Of a stretch of DNA of 49,338 nt, positions 10,283 to 22,669 are shown one piece after another; position 1 is the first letter of the stretch, and each line of letters starts with the position of its first letter. The notes under the pieces were generated by a model. The model did no database searches, was not told where the DNA came from, and saw only the letters and a list, made by a program, of their open reading frames with translations. Origin of the DNA: Welwitschia mirabilis. Its lineage: Eukaryota > Gnetophyta > Gnetopsida > Welwitschiales. The stretch is from contig JBOZIK010000001.1 in NCBI GenBank assembly GCA_051453625.1, forward strand, positions 147,070,877-147,120,214, written 5' to 3'. Made by a program: the position numbers and the translations under genes.

Positions 10283-11215
10283 ATGAATAAATTGATACAC
10301 TAGAAGGTCATATTGATAATATTCAGTCACAAAATAAATTGTAAGCCAATAGGCTCAATAGCCTTCTTTTTCGCCTAAAAGCAAGACCCATAGAATCCAA
10401 TCATATAGCATATTTACAAACTGCCTTCTACATCAAGGCAGCATACTCTTACCAATGACATTGACCTCCAAGATATCTAGATGAGATTATTAAACACAGA
10501 GGCCAATCTTCAAGCTTTTTTAACAAATAGATCTAACCATTCCAATATTAAACAATGAGAAGGATAAGAACTTATAAGGATGATATGTTTAAAAACCTAT
10601 GAAGATAAAGCTAGAACAAATGAAGAAGTTATCTCATGGATCTAACAATTGAAAAACTATTTCAAACTTTGAAATATACCTCTATAAAAATGATGCATAT
10701 ATGCTACTATGTTTCTTGCAAAAAACACATAGGAATGGTGGTCTAGGTACCAACAGAAACACTCACATAGGATATCATAAGATACTTTAATAAAAGAAGT
10801 TCATTCCAGAAGATTTTATTAAAGACCAAATGGTGGAATTTCAATGCCTACACCTAGGTAAACACCCATTAGATAAACATTGATCAGAATTCTAGCACCT
10901 TATGAAGTACCAGAAGAATTTTTTAGAAAAGCAGCTCATTAATAGCTTTATTGGGATCTTGCCACTCAAACTTCAAAGTGTCCTTCACACACTGGAAATC
11001 AAATCCATAGAGGATGTCTATCAACAAGCAAGGAACTTTTTATAAAGATAAGAGAACAGATGGATAGATCAATTATACCAAGGAGTTAGACACCCTCCTT
11101 CATTACTACCACCAATAAGAGAGTCATACAAAAAACCAATCTTACCTACCATGAGTATCATGAGAGAGGCCACATAGCCAAGAACTGTCCTATCAAAACA
11201 TGAGCATTAAATGTT
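10283..11215 (+). pseudogene. Chromovirus gag with degraded zinc knuckle
   Basis: This is the nucleocapsid precursor. The first frame reads MNKLIH, then after a one-base shift GHIDNIQSQNKL and ANRLNSLLFRLKARP, a short coiled coil typical of these gags. The middle is heavily shifted and only short capsid-like pieces remain. The C-terminal knuckle at 11147-11188 reads YHEYHERGHIAKNC. Family members have CX2CX4HX4C, so both leading Cys residues have become Tyr through G-to-A changes, while the His and last Cys remain. It could not package RNA normally. Confidence 0.75.
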
Positions 11216-11349
11216 CCTTAGCAAAATCAATTTCAAACTCTTTAAAATCAACTCATGCCATCTAAACATGTCTATGCTATCATTTAAACAGGTGCGATTC
11301 ATAATCAATACTCCATCTTAGAGTTATGTGGTTACATTTTATCTTTTGT

Positions 11350-12872
11350 TGTTTCATTTTTAATTAATAGTGGTGCATCACATACTTTTGTTTTACCATA
11401 TCTATTTTACAAATTAAATATCACCCCTTTCAAAGAATAAGAGTCCACCATAGGAGTTGTAGGGGATAACATTCTTCCATAAGATGGGATTATTACTCTC
11501 ATTACTTTTGCCATTCATGACTTACAGTTTAGGAATAAGTTTTATGTTTTTTAAATTAGAGAATATCATTCCATTTTAGGAATACCTTTCTTAGTTAGAT
11601 ATAATATTTAAATTAACTTCTATCATTAAACATTATGACTATTTCTTTCATTTGAAGAATGAATTTTTAAAGGGAAGGGGAAGAGTAAGGAGATCTTTTA
11701 ACCTCATCCAAACAAATTATTAAAGCTATTAAAAAGAAACAAGTATTTATCACCCCTAGTAGAAGCAAAAGATCATAAAGAAGATTTATCTATACCAAAA
11801 GAACTAAAAGAATTTTCAGATGTATTTGAATATTCAAAAATGATATCATCTAAGAGAAAAGTACATCATGCAATGGATTTAATCCCTAGAGCACAACCAA
11901 TAGTAAGAGAACCTTACCATTTCTCAGTGGTAGAACTAAGAGACTTCAAGTTATAGATTAAACAATTATTATTGGAAGGAAAGATTCATCTCAGTATGTC
12001 ACTATGAGGGGAACCAATGTTATTTATCAAAAAGAAGGATGGTACATTATGGCTCTGCATTAACTATAGATAACTATAGAAAGTAACCATCAAGAATAGA
12101 TACTCATTACTATGGATTGATGAACTCTTGGATCAACCGCAAGAAGCCAAGTACTTTCCAATTATTGATTTAAAATCTAGCTACCATCAAATTCGTATCA
12201 AGGATGAAGACATTTACAAGACTGCTTTTAGAGCAAGATATGGACATTATAAATTTGCAGTAACATCTTTCAGTTTGAAAATTTCCTAGCTACTTTTATG
12301 AGTTTAATGAATGATGTTTTTCAATCATACTTAAATAAATTTGTGGTTGTCTTTTTAAATGATATTCTAATATATTCTAAAAAATATAATGATCACATTA
12401 TACATTTGAAAAAAGTGCTACAAGTCCTATCCAAGCATAAATTCAAGATGGAATTAGGCAAATCTAAATTCTTCCAAATAAAAATAATTTATTTATGACA
12501 TATTATATCTAGCAAGGGAACTAGAATAGACCCAGCCAAAATATAATCCATAAGGGAATGGCCAGAATTGAAAGACACCACTCAACTATAAAGTTTTTTA
12601 GGATTAACTAGCTTCTACTAGAAACTTATTTCAATATTTTCTTAACTTATATCACCATTAATAGATTTGATTAAAGTAACAAATATAATATGATTTAATG
12701 ATAAATGCAAGGAGGCATTTCTCAAATTGAAGTTGCTACTCACAGTTGCACCAGTTCTTAAGATTATAGATGTAAATAAACCATTTATAATTATCACAAA
12801 TGCTTCTACCCAAGGAGTAGAAGCTGTTCTTAGCCAAGATGATCAGGTTATTGCATCTGAATCATGGAAACT
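11350..12872 (+). pseudogene. Chromovirus protease, reverse transcriptase and start of RNase H
   Basis: The protease motif reads LINSGASHTFV at 11360-11392; the catalytic Asp is replaced by Asn (11366-11368). RT follows: [65 protein letters not shown]. The active box reads FLNDILIYS at 12352-12378, so the first Asp of the usual FIDDILIYS has become Asn. The tether to RNase H is seen as GTRIDPAKI and FLGLTSFY. RNase H begins with ITNASTQGVEAVLSQ and runs into the N gap at 12873. At least ten stops are present, many TAG at Gln or Trp sites. Confidence 0.9.
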
Positions 12873-13713
12873 NNNNNNNNNNNNNNNNNNNNNNNNNNNN
12901 NNNNNNNNNNNNNNNNNNNNNNNNNNNNNNNNNNNNNNNNNNNNNNNNNNNNNNNNNNNNNNNNNNNNNNNNNNNNNNNNNNNNNNNNNNNNNNNNNNNN
13001 NNNNNNNNNNNNNNNNNNNNNNNNNNNNNNNNNNNNNNNNNNNNNNNNNNNNNNNNNNNNNNNNNNNNNNNNNNNNNNNNNNNNNNNNNNNNNNNNNNNN
13101 NNNNNNNNNNNNNNNNNNNNNNNNNNNNNNNNNNNNNNNNNNNNNNNNNNNNNNNNNNNNNNNNNNNNNNNNNNNNNNNNNNNNNNNNNNNNNNNNNNNN
13201 NNNNNNNNNNNNNNNNNNNNNNNNNNNNNNNNNNNNNNNNNNNNNNNNNNNNNNNNNNNNNNNNNNNNNNNNNNNNNNNNNNNNNNNNNNNNNNNNNNNN
13301 NNNNNNNNNNNNNNNNNNNNNNNNNNNNNNNNNNNNNNNNNNNNNNNNNNNNNNNNNNNNNNNNNNNNNNNNNNNNNNNNNNNNNNNNNNNNNNNNNNNN
13401 NNNNNNNNNNNNNNNNNNNNNNNNNNNNNNNNNNNNNNNNNNNNNNNNNNNNNNNNNNNNNNNNNNNNNNNNNNNNNNNNNNNNNNNNNNNNNNNNNNNN
13501 NNNNNNNNNNNNNNNNNNNNNNNNNNNNNNNNNNNNNNNNNNNNNNNNNNNNNNNNNNNNNNNNNNNNNNNNNNNNNNNNNNNNNNNNNNNNNNNNNNNN
13601 NNNNNNNNNNNNNNNNNNNNNNNNNNNNNNNNNNNNNNNNNNNNNNNNNNNNNNNNNNNNNNNNNNNNNNNNNNNNNNNNNNNNNNNNNNNNNNNNNNNN
13701 NNNNNNNNNNNNN
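12873..13713. other. Assembly gap of 841 N
   Basis: Unknown bases interrupt the RNase H and the start of the chromovirus integrase. Long frames predicted across it are artefacts of N translation. Smaller gaps in the window lie at 2186-2285, 14686-14785, 15053-15152, 21977-22076, 26391-26455, 28997-29104, 37820-37864 and 48420-48429. Confidence 0.99.
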
Positions 13714-14685
13714 ATTGTTATATCTGATTTATCCACCTTTCTCAAAAATTTCTTGAAAGAAGATCAATACTTTAAGAACATATATCAATAGGTTTTAAAA
13801 GGAAAAGAAGTAAACATATACATGATCTCATGGGATGGATTCCTTCTAAAGATAAGATAATTATGCATCGCATAAGATCCATGGAGAAGGAAGCTAATGT
13901 CTGAACTACATAAAGTTCCTTATGCAAGACATCCAGGATTTATCAGAAACTACCACAAATTATAAAAAATACTACTTTTGACCTAGAATGAAGGTAGACT
14001 TAAAGGTATACATCCATAATTGTCCTATATGCTAGTAGATAAAAATTGACTAAGGAAACTCCAATGGACTCCTTTAGTCATTGGGAATACTACAATGGCA
14101 AGGAAGAGATATCTATGGATTTCATCACCAAGTTACTCCTCATTAATAAATAACATGATGCAATTTTTATTTGTGTAGATAGATTGACCAAGATGGCTTA
14201 GTTTATTATAGTCTGAAGTACTAATACAACTGAAGAACTAGCTCTTTGTTTTGTACAAGAAGTTTTTAGATTACATGATGCACCTAAGATTATAGTATCT
14301 GATCAAGATTTGAAGTTCTTATCCAAATTTTAGGAAAGATTCTTCCACCACTTGGGTACCAAGTAGTTTAAGTACAACTTACCACCCAGAAAAAATTTAC
14401 CAAATAGAAAGAATAAATCATATATTGGAAGATACTTTAAGGTGTTATGTAGCAAGAAGGCCCAAATAATGGAAGGACTACCTATATCTATCAGAATTTA
14501 CTTATAACCAAATATTCTAAACTTTCATCTACTATTTACCATTTGAACTAATATATGACAGAATTTGTTCCATACCTGTTACATGGTTAGATCCTTCACA
14601 AAGGTCAAAAAAGGTAGCACCTTAAAAATTAAAAGTAATGAAAGAAGTAATTAATAAAATTAAAAGAAATCTATAGGAAAAACAG
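13714..14685 (+). pseudogene. Chromovirus integrase
   Basis: The fragment after the gap holds the end of RNase H or the linker, then the integrase zinc-binding region with HNCPIC near 14012-14029. The core reads MDFI near 14115, VDRLTKMA with a stop after it, ELALCFVQEVF, and VSDQDLKFLS for the second Asp. It continues with STTYHPEK and RINHILEDTLRCYVA, where the expected Glu before R-I-N-H is readable. SIPVTWLDPSQRSKKVAP marks the C-terminal side. Several frameshifts and stops are present. The expected chromodomain is beyond the gap at 14686 and is not seen. Confidence 0.87.
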
Positions 14686-14785
14686 NNNNNNNNNNNNNNN
14701 NNNNNNNNNNNNNNNNNNNNNNNNNNNNNNNNNNNNNNNNNNNNNNNNNNNNNNNNNNNNNNNNNNNNNNNNNNNNNNNNNNNNN

Positions 14786-15826
14786 TATGATCTGCATTTT
14801 TATCCTAAATCTCGATCACATAATTACAAGCATCATGAAGATCCTCAAAATGGAACATAATGCATCATTTTAAGCTCATTAAATGTCTAAGGTACCTATC
14901 ACCTAAAAATTTCAAAGCTACCTCTAAATGAAGTACTAAAGTTTAAAATATTAATTCTTAATACCTTATTTTATCTAAAATTTAGGATTCATCACATCCC
15001 TCAACTAGTTCATTATACATCTCATGCAAGTGATGATGAAAGAGGAATGAATNNNNNNNNNNNNNNNNNNNNNNNNNNNNNNNNNNNNNNNNNNNNNNNN
15101 NNNNNNNNNNNNNNNNNNNNNNNNNNNNNNNNNNNNNNNNNNNNNNNNNNNNAATGTAGTATTAAAGTTTAAAAATTAATGTAAAATATTAACTACTAAT
15201 ACCTTATTTTGTTTAAAATTTAGGCTTCAGTACACTCCCAATTAGTTTCCTTATATGTCTCATGTAAGAAATGATAACAAGAGGAATGAATCCTACTAAT
15301 AATAAAGATGTTTATCCATAGAATGTGATGTCAGACCTATTATAAGAATATCTTTATTAGTGAGAAATAACATCATTTACCAAGCCTCAAGGTTTAATCA
15401 TTAACATGTATGTAGCTCAAGTAAATGATTGTAAATCTGAATGCTAGTCTAATAAATAATATAACATAAAAATCAATAGTACCAATAAACATATATAGAT
15501 ATATAAATATCACAAGAGATAATAAGTAAATGTAAATATATCAGAAAATTCAACATTTTACTCAAGAAAAATTAAATCTAAAATTTTAGTAAGTTTATTC
15601 CATTGCAAAAAAAAAAAAATAAAAAAAAGAAAAATGTTGACACAAGCTAGATAAAATAAAACCACATCCATAATATCATATTATAAAACAACATTATATA
15701 AGAGAGTAAATATCATAGATTTCATGCATAAAATACATACACTATCGTATAGAAACTGATAAAGCATTATGTACATACAACATACTAATAAAGATAGGAG
15801 TAAAGCATAAATGTTATTATATCAAG
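14786..15826. other. Non-coding AT-rich sequence with a diverged repeat around a gap
   Basis: I find no coding region. About 120 bases before the gap (14936-15052) recur in diverged form after it (15153-15291). Both contain TAATACCTTATTTT, AAAATTTAGG and GAGGAATGAAT. This may be a tandem repeat or the scaffolding of two related copies. A poly-A tract lies at 15607-15629. The 3' LTR of the chromovirus would be expected here but is not recognisable. Confidence 0.5.
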
Positions 15827-17055
15827 TGTTTTAGGTTAATTCATTATAAATGAAGATATTAATTTAATTATTTTAATTATAAAATATGTATTCTACTATT
15901 TTTAAAATAAAATTTAAAATTATGTTTTTCTTTGTGATAATTGTAGATCTTTAGCTACATTTTGGAATACGTAGTAAAAGATGAATATAATTCTGCATAA
16001 AAAAATAGTGGCAATGCAAGTTATCTATAATAATAGCATTGGAAGACATGTGGTAGAGGCATGTGGAGAAACAATTAGAGACATGGGGTGATATCACTAA
16101 TTGGTAGTGAAATCTTATTCCAAAGGATGCATGCTGAACTTATTATAATGAATAATTTACGTAATACTATAAAACAAAATCTTGTTAACCTAATGCTATA
16201 AGACAATCTCCACTAAATGCTATAAGATAAAATATTATCTACCTAATTCTAAATGATGAAGATTCTACCTAATGTTCTAAGCCAATAACTTGAACCATCC
16301 ATCACTTCCATCTCTTTCTTTAAAAGGGCCTTGAACCCTTTATTGTATGATCTTTAGCTTTAAATAATTGTAAAAGCTTAGAGTATTAATCATGATGGCT
16401 TTCTAAGCAACTCATTGGAGAAGTGAGATAGTTTTTGAGGATTGCTAAGAAGTTCTTATTACATATTTTTTCCTTTGATTTAAAGTTATTTCTTTTCTAT
16501 AATACATAAGTTCTTACTTTTGATTTCAATTCATGAGTCATATTATAATTGGAATGCCTAGGTAATGTTACATTCTATTAAATATTTTTTTATTTGAGTG
16601 AACTATTTTAATTCTTAGTTTAAGTATTTTAAATTTAAATATTTTAAATGTATATATCCTTACTTTCTATTAATTTTTAAGACTTTGAAAATTAAGTGAA
16701 AATTAAGTTCTTATTATTCATATGATGAATGAGATAATATCACCATGATTTAGGCCAAAAATACTTAATGGTTTTAAGTGTGTTATAAGAAGGTGATTAG
16801 ATAACACTGGAGTGAAGGATTTCTTAGTCATGAATCAGTGATACCTTGAACCTAGTCTACTTTTCTCTACTTTCAAGACGAAGTTTAAAACACAATTCTA
16901 AAAATCACCTTTTTTTCTTCTTTCTTTTCTAAAATTTTATAACTTACATTAAGGTTAAGTTAATTCAATTTTGAAGTACTACCCCATGTTATCCTTGAGG
17001 AAGAATGATAATTAAGTGCAGACTTAGTTTTAAATCTAGACATTGTAAAACAACA
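15827..17055 (+). repeat. 5' LTR of the Athila-type element
   Basis: It matches 39197-40479 along its whole length, at roughly four bases in five by eye. Shared blocks include ATTATGTTTTTCTTTGTGAT, the ACCTAATGCTATA repeats and CATTGTAAA.CAACA at the end. The TATA seen in the right copy is decayed here to TTTAAAAGG (16318-16326). It lacks about 200 bases present at the start of the right copy, so its left end is probably truncated. Confidence 0.82.
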
Positions 17056-17064
17056 AACAAATTT

Positions 17065-17082
17065 TAGAATTGTTGCTAGAGA
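17065..17082 (+). other. Decayed Athila-type primer-binding site
   Basis: TAGAATTGTTGCTAGAGA aligns without gaps to the Athila PBS TGGCGCCGTTGCCGGGGA at 11 of 18 bases. Six of the seven differences are C-to-T or G-to-A. The following AATAACACTATAACAGCTTA is also typical of Athila leaders. Confidence 0.75.
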
Positions 17083-17823
17083 TAATAACACTATAACAGC
17101 TTAGAGAAGCTCTACTTTTCATTTTTCAAAGTTTTTATAAATAGTTTTTACTTTTTCAATGGTAGCTGCTGGTACTCTCTAGTAATACCTAAACTATTTC
17201 TTTTTTCTTTTTATTCTCTGTGTTTAGTTTTTCCTTTAGTAGTTGATACTAGTTACTCTAGTGAAACCTAAACTAGTTTAGTTCTTTTATTTTTGTTTTT
17301 GATTTTGTACTAATTTATTTTATGAAAGTCTAATGTTTTGTTATAGGTTGCCTTAAGAGTAAAAACATATAAACTTAAAAACTTTTAATCAACTTTATGT
17401 TATGTCATGTGCTTTTTTTATTTGCTATTATTTTTTATGTTTTGTGTGTTTATGTTTTGTAATTCTACTGCATGCTAAAAAACATTAAAAACTCTAAAAT
17501 TTTTTCAAAAAATTTGTTCATGTGGGATTTGTTCTTTTCACTCTCTTCACTTTGTCTTTATTTCTCTATAACCCTATTATGAAAAATGTTCTACACATAA
17601 TTGATAAACCTCTATGAAAAAATTGAAACAATGATTCAAACCTAACTAGTACTACTATCCTTTCTACCCAAAACTTACCCTGAGTTTTTTACCTAATCAT
17701 CTGTGTAGATCTTGAAATCCATTAACCTGTAGGCTCTATGAAAATTCCTCTAAAATTTTTTTGAAATATTTTAAACTTGTTCATGCATGGTATGGATCTA
17801 TGATAAGTTTGAAAGATTAATTT
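17083..17823 (+). other. Athila leader (untranslated)
   Basis: T-rich, stop-rich sequence between PBS and gag, as in other Athila elements. It contains two related copies of a CTAGTRAAACCTAAACTA phrase (17190 and 17258 regions). I see no coding region. Confidence 0.5.
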
Positions 17824-18754
17824 GTGATAATATGGATTTCTATAGCAACCATAAAAGAATGTGAGAGATTAGATCCTAAAATAAAATCCAAGCCCATGAT
17901 GATTCCTAAAGGGATAAAATCTTATCCTTCCAAAATAATTAAAATTAATAATGCTTCTTTTCATCATCATAATAATAGCAAAACCCAAATGATTTACTTA
18001 ATTTTTAAGATGCCTTCAATGTACCTTTATCTAACCAAGAGATGATCAATAGATTAACAGCCTATTATTTTACATAAAAAGAGATCAAATAGTAAGTTGC
18101 GACAGGCAATGCCAACTAAAGTAGGAAAACTCTCTATGGCTACTTTATAACCAGAATACTTAGTAATACCCTCTTATATAGTACTACCATCCATTAACCA
18201 AAGGCTAGAGTTCAAATCCTCCACCATGCAAAATTTGCCTCATTTTCATAGTCTTAAATGTGAATATCTATATCCATCTTAAGGAATTTAAATGCATTTT
18301 ATCAAATGTTCCACAATATCCAAATATATTTCTTGCCCTTAGGCTTATATTATTCTCATTTTCTTTGAAGGAAAAGGTAAAATCTTGGTTGTACATCCTT
18401 AAGCCTATGTTTATTAGATCATGGTCTGACTTTAATAGAGTATTCATCTCCAAATTATTTTCTAATCATAAGACAAATGCCTTAAAGAAAAAAAAACATG
18501 AATTCTTAGAAAAAGAACCATGAAAATTTTTTCAAGATCTTAGAATTATTTAAAGGCTTATTACTAAAATGTTCTTAACACAGATCTAAGCCAGGGAAGA
18601 AAATACATTTTATCTATGATGCATTGTCTACCAATAATCACCAATAAGTTGAGATGATAAGCCAAGGAAATTTCTTTAACAAGCCCCTAAATGAGGTTTG
18701 GGATACTTATAAAGTGTAGCCAAGAGTTTAAAGAATTCAGAAAAACCTACCTAA
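17824..18754 (+). pseudogene. Athila gag, N-terminal and capsid part
   Basis: This is the capsid domain, recognised by LEFKSSTMQNLPHFH, IHLKEFKCI, FSFSLKEKVKSWLYILKPM and FNRVFISKLFSNHKTNAL. All are standard for the retrotransposon gag domain of Athila, in the right order (about 18180-18510). It continues after stops as FIYDALSTNN and NFFNKPLNEVWDTY. It then ends abruptly at 18754, where the LTR of the nested element begins. The knuckle-containing C-terminal part is found 14.7 kb away at 33505. The ORF opposite it at 18268-18453 is a shadow. Confidence 0.85.
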
Positions 18755-19696
18755 TGAGAATAAATTTTAATGTAAATCTTTCTTATAATGAAGTGCTTTC
18801 ATTATTTAAAGTATGCATTTAAATAATAATGGATGTTTTTCTTTAACATTATACTTACTAATTAATAGGTTAGTTAGTTAATATGTTAGTAGGTTAATAT
18901 GTATATTTTATTATTATGTTTCAAATATAGGATGCCATGTGGCATGAATATGATAGAGAAGGTTGAGGTAGCAGAAAAGTGGTAAAAAACCCAACCATCT
19001 ACCTATTCCTAGGGAGAAAAGAATGGAAACAAAAAGAAAACAAGGGTATAAGAATAGAATCACCACCAGAGGTAGGGATCATTTTGGCAAAACATTCTAG
19101 GAATAGACTAAGCAAGAAGGTTAAGAAATAAAACTTTAGCTATTTTGTAAAGAGTGTAGCAACATTTTCCATCTTCCATAGTATTACCTACAAAGGAGAA
19201 CATAAGTCTTAGCACATCTTCATGTAATAATTCATATCTTAATATAAAGCTAAAAACCATATTTGAGTATCATTCTGTGCATATTCTATTACTTAAAAGA
19301 GTAATATTCTCTCTATTTACTCCTATTTGTCCATATAAATATAAACTAGGATAATTAATAGTACTTAAAAATTAGTATTTTCTAGTAAATAATTAAATTT
19401 CTATTATGTTTTATTACTTTCTTCATTCTTTCTTGATACGATATATGTACATAATAACCTAGCAGTAATAAACCAACCTGACTAGTTTAAGTAACTTCAC
19501 CATGAGACTATCATGATGATGCATGTTAAACTAAATGGTTAAACCTCAACTAATTGTTTAATAAATCTTTGATTATTTTTATTTAATGGTATGAGATTAT
19601 TTTAGGTTAATAGTATCATAGTTTTTATGTATTTTTAGAATTATTTTATATTATTTTGTGATATATTCTGCACTTATGTCATCATATAAGCACCCA
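18755..19696 (+). repeat. 5' LTR of the nested element
   Basis: It begins TGAGAATAA and ends near CACCCA, and matches 32551-33504 throughout. Shared landmarks include AGGATGCCATG, AAAACATTCTAG.AATAGACTAA, ATATATGTACATAATAAC and TATCATGATGATGCAT. Differences are mostly transitions, so the copy is old. Confidence 0.87.
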
Positions 19697-19702
19697 TTAT
19701 TT

Positions 19703-19720
19703 TGGTGCTATAAGAAGGAC
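19703..19720 (+). other. Primer-binding site of the nested element
   Basis: TGGTGCTATAAGAAGGAC starts six bases after the LTR. From memory it resembles the TGGCGCTAGAAGGAGG-like sites of plant Tat elements, with C-to-T and G-to-A changes. The tRNA could not be verified here. Confidence 0.5.
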
Positions 19721-19889
19721 CACTTTAAAATCAACTAGTAGAAATGACAAAAACTATGATTCAATAAAATATCTAAGGCAAATAATAAGATGAAAGTAGT
19801 AGGTATGTTAGAAGATCACATAAATATAGTCTAGATGAGCGGACTAGAAATAATGTTAAAATAAAAGTGAAAGAAGAATATTTGATAGA

Positions 19890-21000
19890 GGATTAAGCCA
19901 CCCTTGGAAAGATGGTAAAAGAACAAATCTTTCCTAAATTAATAATTGAATTTCAGTGATGATTGTGTAACATACTTACATCACCTTACTGATAAGGAGA
20001 ATCTTCTTAAATGGTTCAAGTAAAAAGGCTTGAAAAGATAGTTGTAATAGAATGCTATCAGAAAGATAATGGAGATTTAAAACCATTAAATCATGATACC
20101 CATTGGTTAGAAGATTTACGTCCTATTATTACTACAACATTATAGCAACTAGAAAAAGTAAAAAATATAAATACTACTAAGATATCCACTTCTAAAGGTA
20201 AAAACTTCAAAGAACCTATATTACATCTAAGCTTGTTTGATGCCTTTTGTAAAGCTAATTATTTTGACTTAGAATCAGACTTTGTAAGATGTTTTCCTTT
20301 TTTTCCTAAAAGTAGATACTTAACTATGGTATCATAAGAATTCTAATAATGGTTTTAGTTCATGAAATAGTATTAGAAATGCTTTTCTAGCCAAATTTCA
20401 ACTCATGAGGATGGTTGAAGGTCTAAAGGAATAAATAATGAAAGATTTGATGAGTTCATGGATAGGTATAAATATTATTGGCTAAATGTCCTAATCATGG
20501 AATTACATATAGGGAATAAGTCAAGGCCTTACTTAGAGAATTGCATAGTCAAATGATAAAATAATTAAACTTGTTATGTAGAGAAAGAATCAAGACAAAG
20601 GATGTTCAAGAAGTGGAAGAAGCCATAACTTAGTTTTATAACATGAGTCAAGGATGGAGATAGGAAAAAAAGAAGAAAAAGGTAAATGAAGTATGTATTT
20701 CAAAGTATAAAGTAGTATATATAGCTTAAAATATATAATTTTTATGGAAGAAGTAGCTAAAAGAATGACTAATAATATGGTAAAAAACTTTGATCGATTA
20801 GCTGTACAATACTATAAGGAGAAAGAAGGATCTACATGTGGAAATTATGGGGAACATAATCATGATGGAATAGAATGCCCTTGGATGCAATAAATTGTTT
20901 AATGACTAGATATAAATAGATTGGATTTAAATTCTAGAAATCAACCTTAAACTAGAAAGAAACCATATCTTTATCAAAGTAGAAAATAGGAAGTTAAATT
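19890..21000 (+). pseudogene. Gag of the nested element with degraded zinc knuckle
   Basis: The frame is badly broken, but coherent pieces remain: LEKIVVIECYQKDNGDLKPL, LSLFDAFCKANYFDLESDFV, RFDEFMDRYKYYW followed by CPNHGITYRE, and a basic stretch. The knuckle at 20837-20878 reads CGNYGEHNHDGIEC. It has the CX2CX4HX4C spacing, but the second Cys is now Tyr (20846-20848, G-to-A). The RYKYYWLN-CPNHG segment resembles Athila/Tat capsid C-termini. Boundaries are approximate because of frameshifts. Confidence 0.65.
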
Positions 21001-21539
21001 AGAAAGGCCTTTACAAAAGTATGTAAATTAAAAAAGGAAAGAACAATATGATTACTATAGAAATTAGAAAAATAGAGACTAAAAGGACCAAGAAAATATT
21101 AGTAATGGAGAAAAAAGAAAGAAAAATTCCTACTTAACCTTAAGTAAATCCTAAGAATAAATAAGTAAGGTAGTAACTACTAGATCTAGAAAATAGAAAC
21201 TGATGTATGAAACATAAAGAAAGAATACAAATACAAACAAACAATGGATGATTCCTTAGTAGAATCTTTACCTTTACAATAAGAAGTAAATAAATAAAAC
21301 ATCCAAAAGTTGAAAAAGATATAAAATATTTAACAAGGATATTAGTAGACACAAAAATATTAATACTTCTTTTAAAATTATTAAAGGATGTACCTATGTA
21401 TTAGAAATAGATTAAGATCATGTGCTTAAATTATAAAAGTAAAAAAAGAAAATAAGAAAGAAAAACAAATTGAGATGGTAAGAAATGATCAAGTTTCTTG
21501 AGCTTTCACAGAAGTTCTTCAAAATAGATAACATGAAAA

Positions 21540-21976
21540 GTACAGTGATCTAGGAACACCTATGATGGATGTGAAAATAGATGAAAAACTTAAATTATAA
21601 GTACTTGTGAATCTCGGAGCAAGTATTAATGTTATGGCCTATGAAACTTATGAAGAGTTAGAAAAACCAAAATTAATACCTTACCAACAAAAAGTTTACT
21701 TAGCAGATCACTCAACAGTTATGTCAGAAGGAGTTCTGAAGGGTATACCTATAGAATTTTAAGGTTTCATCTATTTGATAGATTCACTAGTAATGAAAAC
21801 TCAAGGAGATACCTATACAATGATTCTTAGGAGGTCATGGATGGCTACTGTAGATGGTACTATTTATTCTAGAAGAGGGGTAATGGAAATTAGTCTTAGA
21901 AATCTTAAAAAAGAAATTAAACTTTCTGATACAGCAGTTGTTAAAGAAATGGTACAGAACATAGAAGTAAGAACCA
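21540..21976 (+). pseudogene. Aspartic protease domain, first copy
   Basis: The motif LVNLGASINVMAYETYEEL starts at 21604. Athila/Tat proteases usually have D-L-G-A-S, so the catalytic Asp is Asn here (21610-21612). It is followed by VYLADHSTVMSEGVLKGI and FLVMKTQ-like and ILGRPW-like segments (read as IDSLVMKTQGDTYTMILRRS) and DGTIYSRRGVMEI, the standard C-terminal half of these domains. The frame from 21775 to the gap at 21977 is open. A second, diverged copy follows the gap. Confidence 0.82.
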
Positions 21977-22076
21977 NNNNNNNNNNNNNNNNNNNNNNNN
22001 NNNNNNNNNNNNNNNNNNNNNNNNNNNNNNNNNNNNNNNNNNNNNNNNNNNNNNNNNNNNNNNNNNNNNNNNNNNN

Positions 22077-22440
22077 ACAAGTATCAATGTTATGGCTTAT
22101 GAAACTTATAAAGAATTGTGAAAAACTAAAAATAATACCTTACCAAGGAAAAGTGTACCTAGCATGGATCAATAGTAATATTGGAAGGAGTTATAAAGGA
22201 TATACCCATTGAACTCTAAGGTTTCATCTAATTAATAGATTCATTACTGATGAAGACTCAAGGAGTTACCCATGCACTAATTCTAGAAAGAACTTGGATG
22301 GCTACTACATATATCACTTTTTATTCTAGAAGAGAGGTAATGAAAATCAAACTAAGAGGTCTTAAAAAGAAACAATCAAACTTTCTGATACAATGATTGT
22401 TGAAGAAATGGTATAAAACATAGAAGCAATAACTAATGAA
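22077..22440 (+). pseudogene. Aspartic protease domain, second diverged copy
   Basis: Starting inside the G-A-S motif, this repeats the preceding domain: SINVMAYETYKEL, IPYQ.KVYLA, then MKTQGVTHALILERTWMATT after frameshifts, and FYSRREVMKIKLRGLKK. It aligns with 21617-21976 over its full length with many substitutions, clearly more than allelic variation. It leads directly into the RT region. It may be a true tandem duplication or the join of two related element copies across the 100-N gap. Confidence 0.75.
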
Positions 22441-22669
22441 ATTCTAACACAAGAAGTTAATCTAATTCCAAGTAAATAAAATGAGAAAGATTTTATAGGT
22501 CAAGAGATAGAAAAGCCTTTATTTAAGAAAGGGTTATAGTATATTGAAGTAGCTCTTAATAGAACTCTAATCATAAACAATTGTTTAACTCATTCTCAAA
22601 AAAAAACTTAAAAGAATGTTGATTAGAAAGAAAGGAGCCTTTGATTAGGATCATACAGATGTTAAGGAA

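Larger units (their letters stand above)
10157..14685 (+). mobile_element. Decayed chromovirus-type Ty3/gypsy element, 3' end lost
   Basis: The order is end of 5' LTR, PBS, gag, protease, RT, RNase H (mostly in an N gap), integrase. RT before integrase and the RYGHYKF and SKIDL-like motifs place it in Ty3/gypsy, closest by eye to Tekay/Reina-type chromoviruses. The element cannot be followed past the gap at 14686-14785, and no chromodomain or 3' LTR is visible. Confidence 0.85.

Noticed and set aside
12727-13791. Very long ORFs on both strands, also at 23064-24143 and 45260-45655
   Set aside because: They consist of translated N gaps; only short flanking residues are real.
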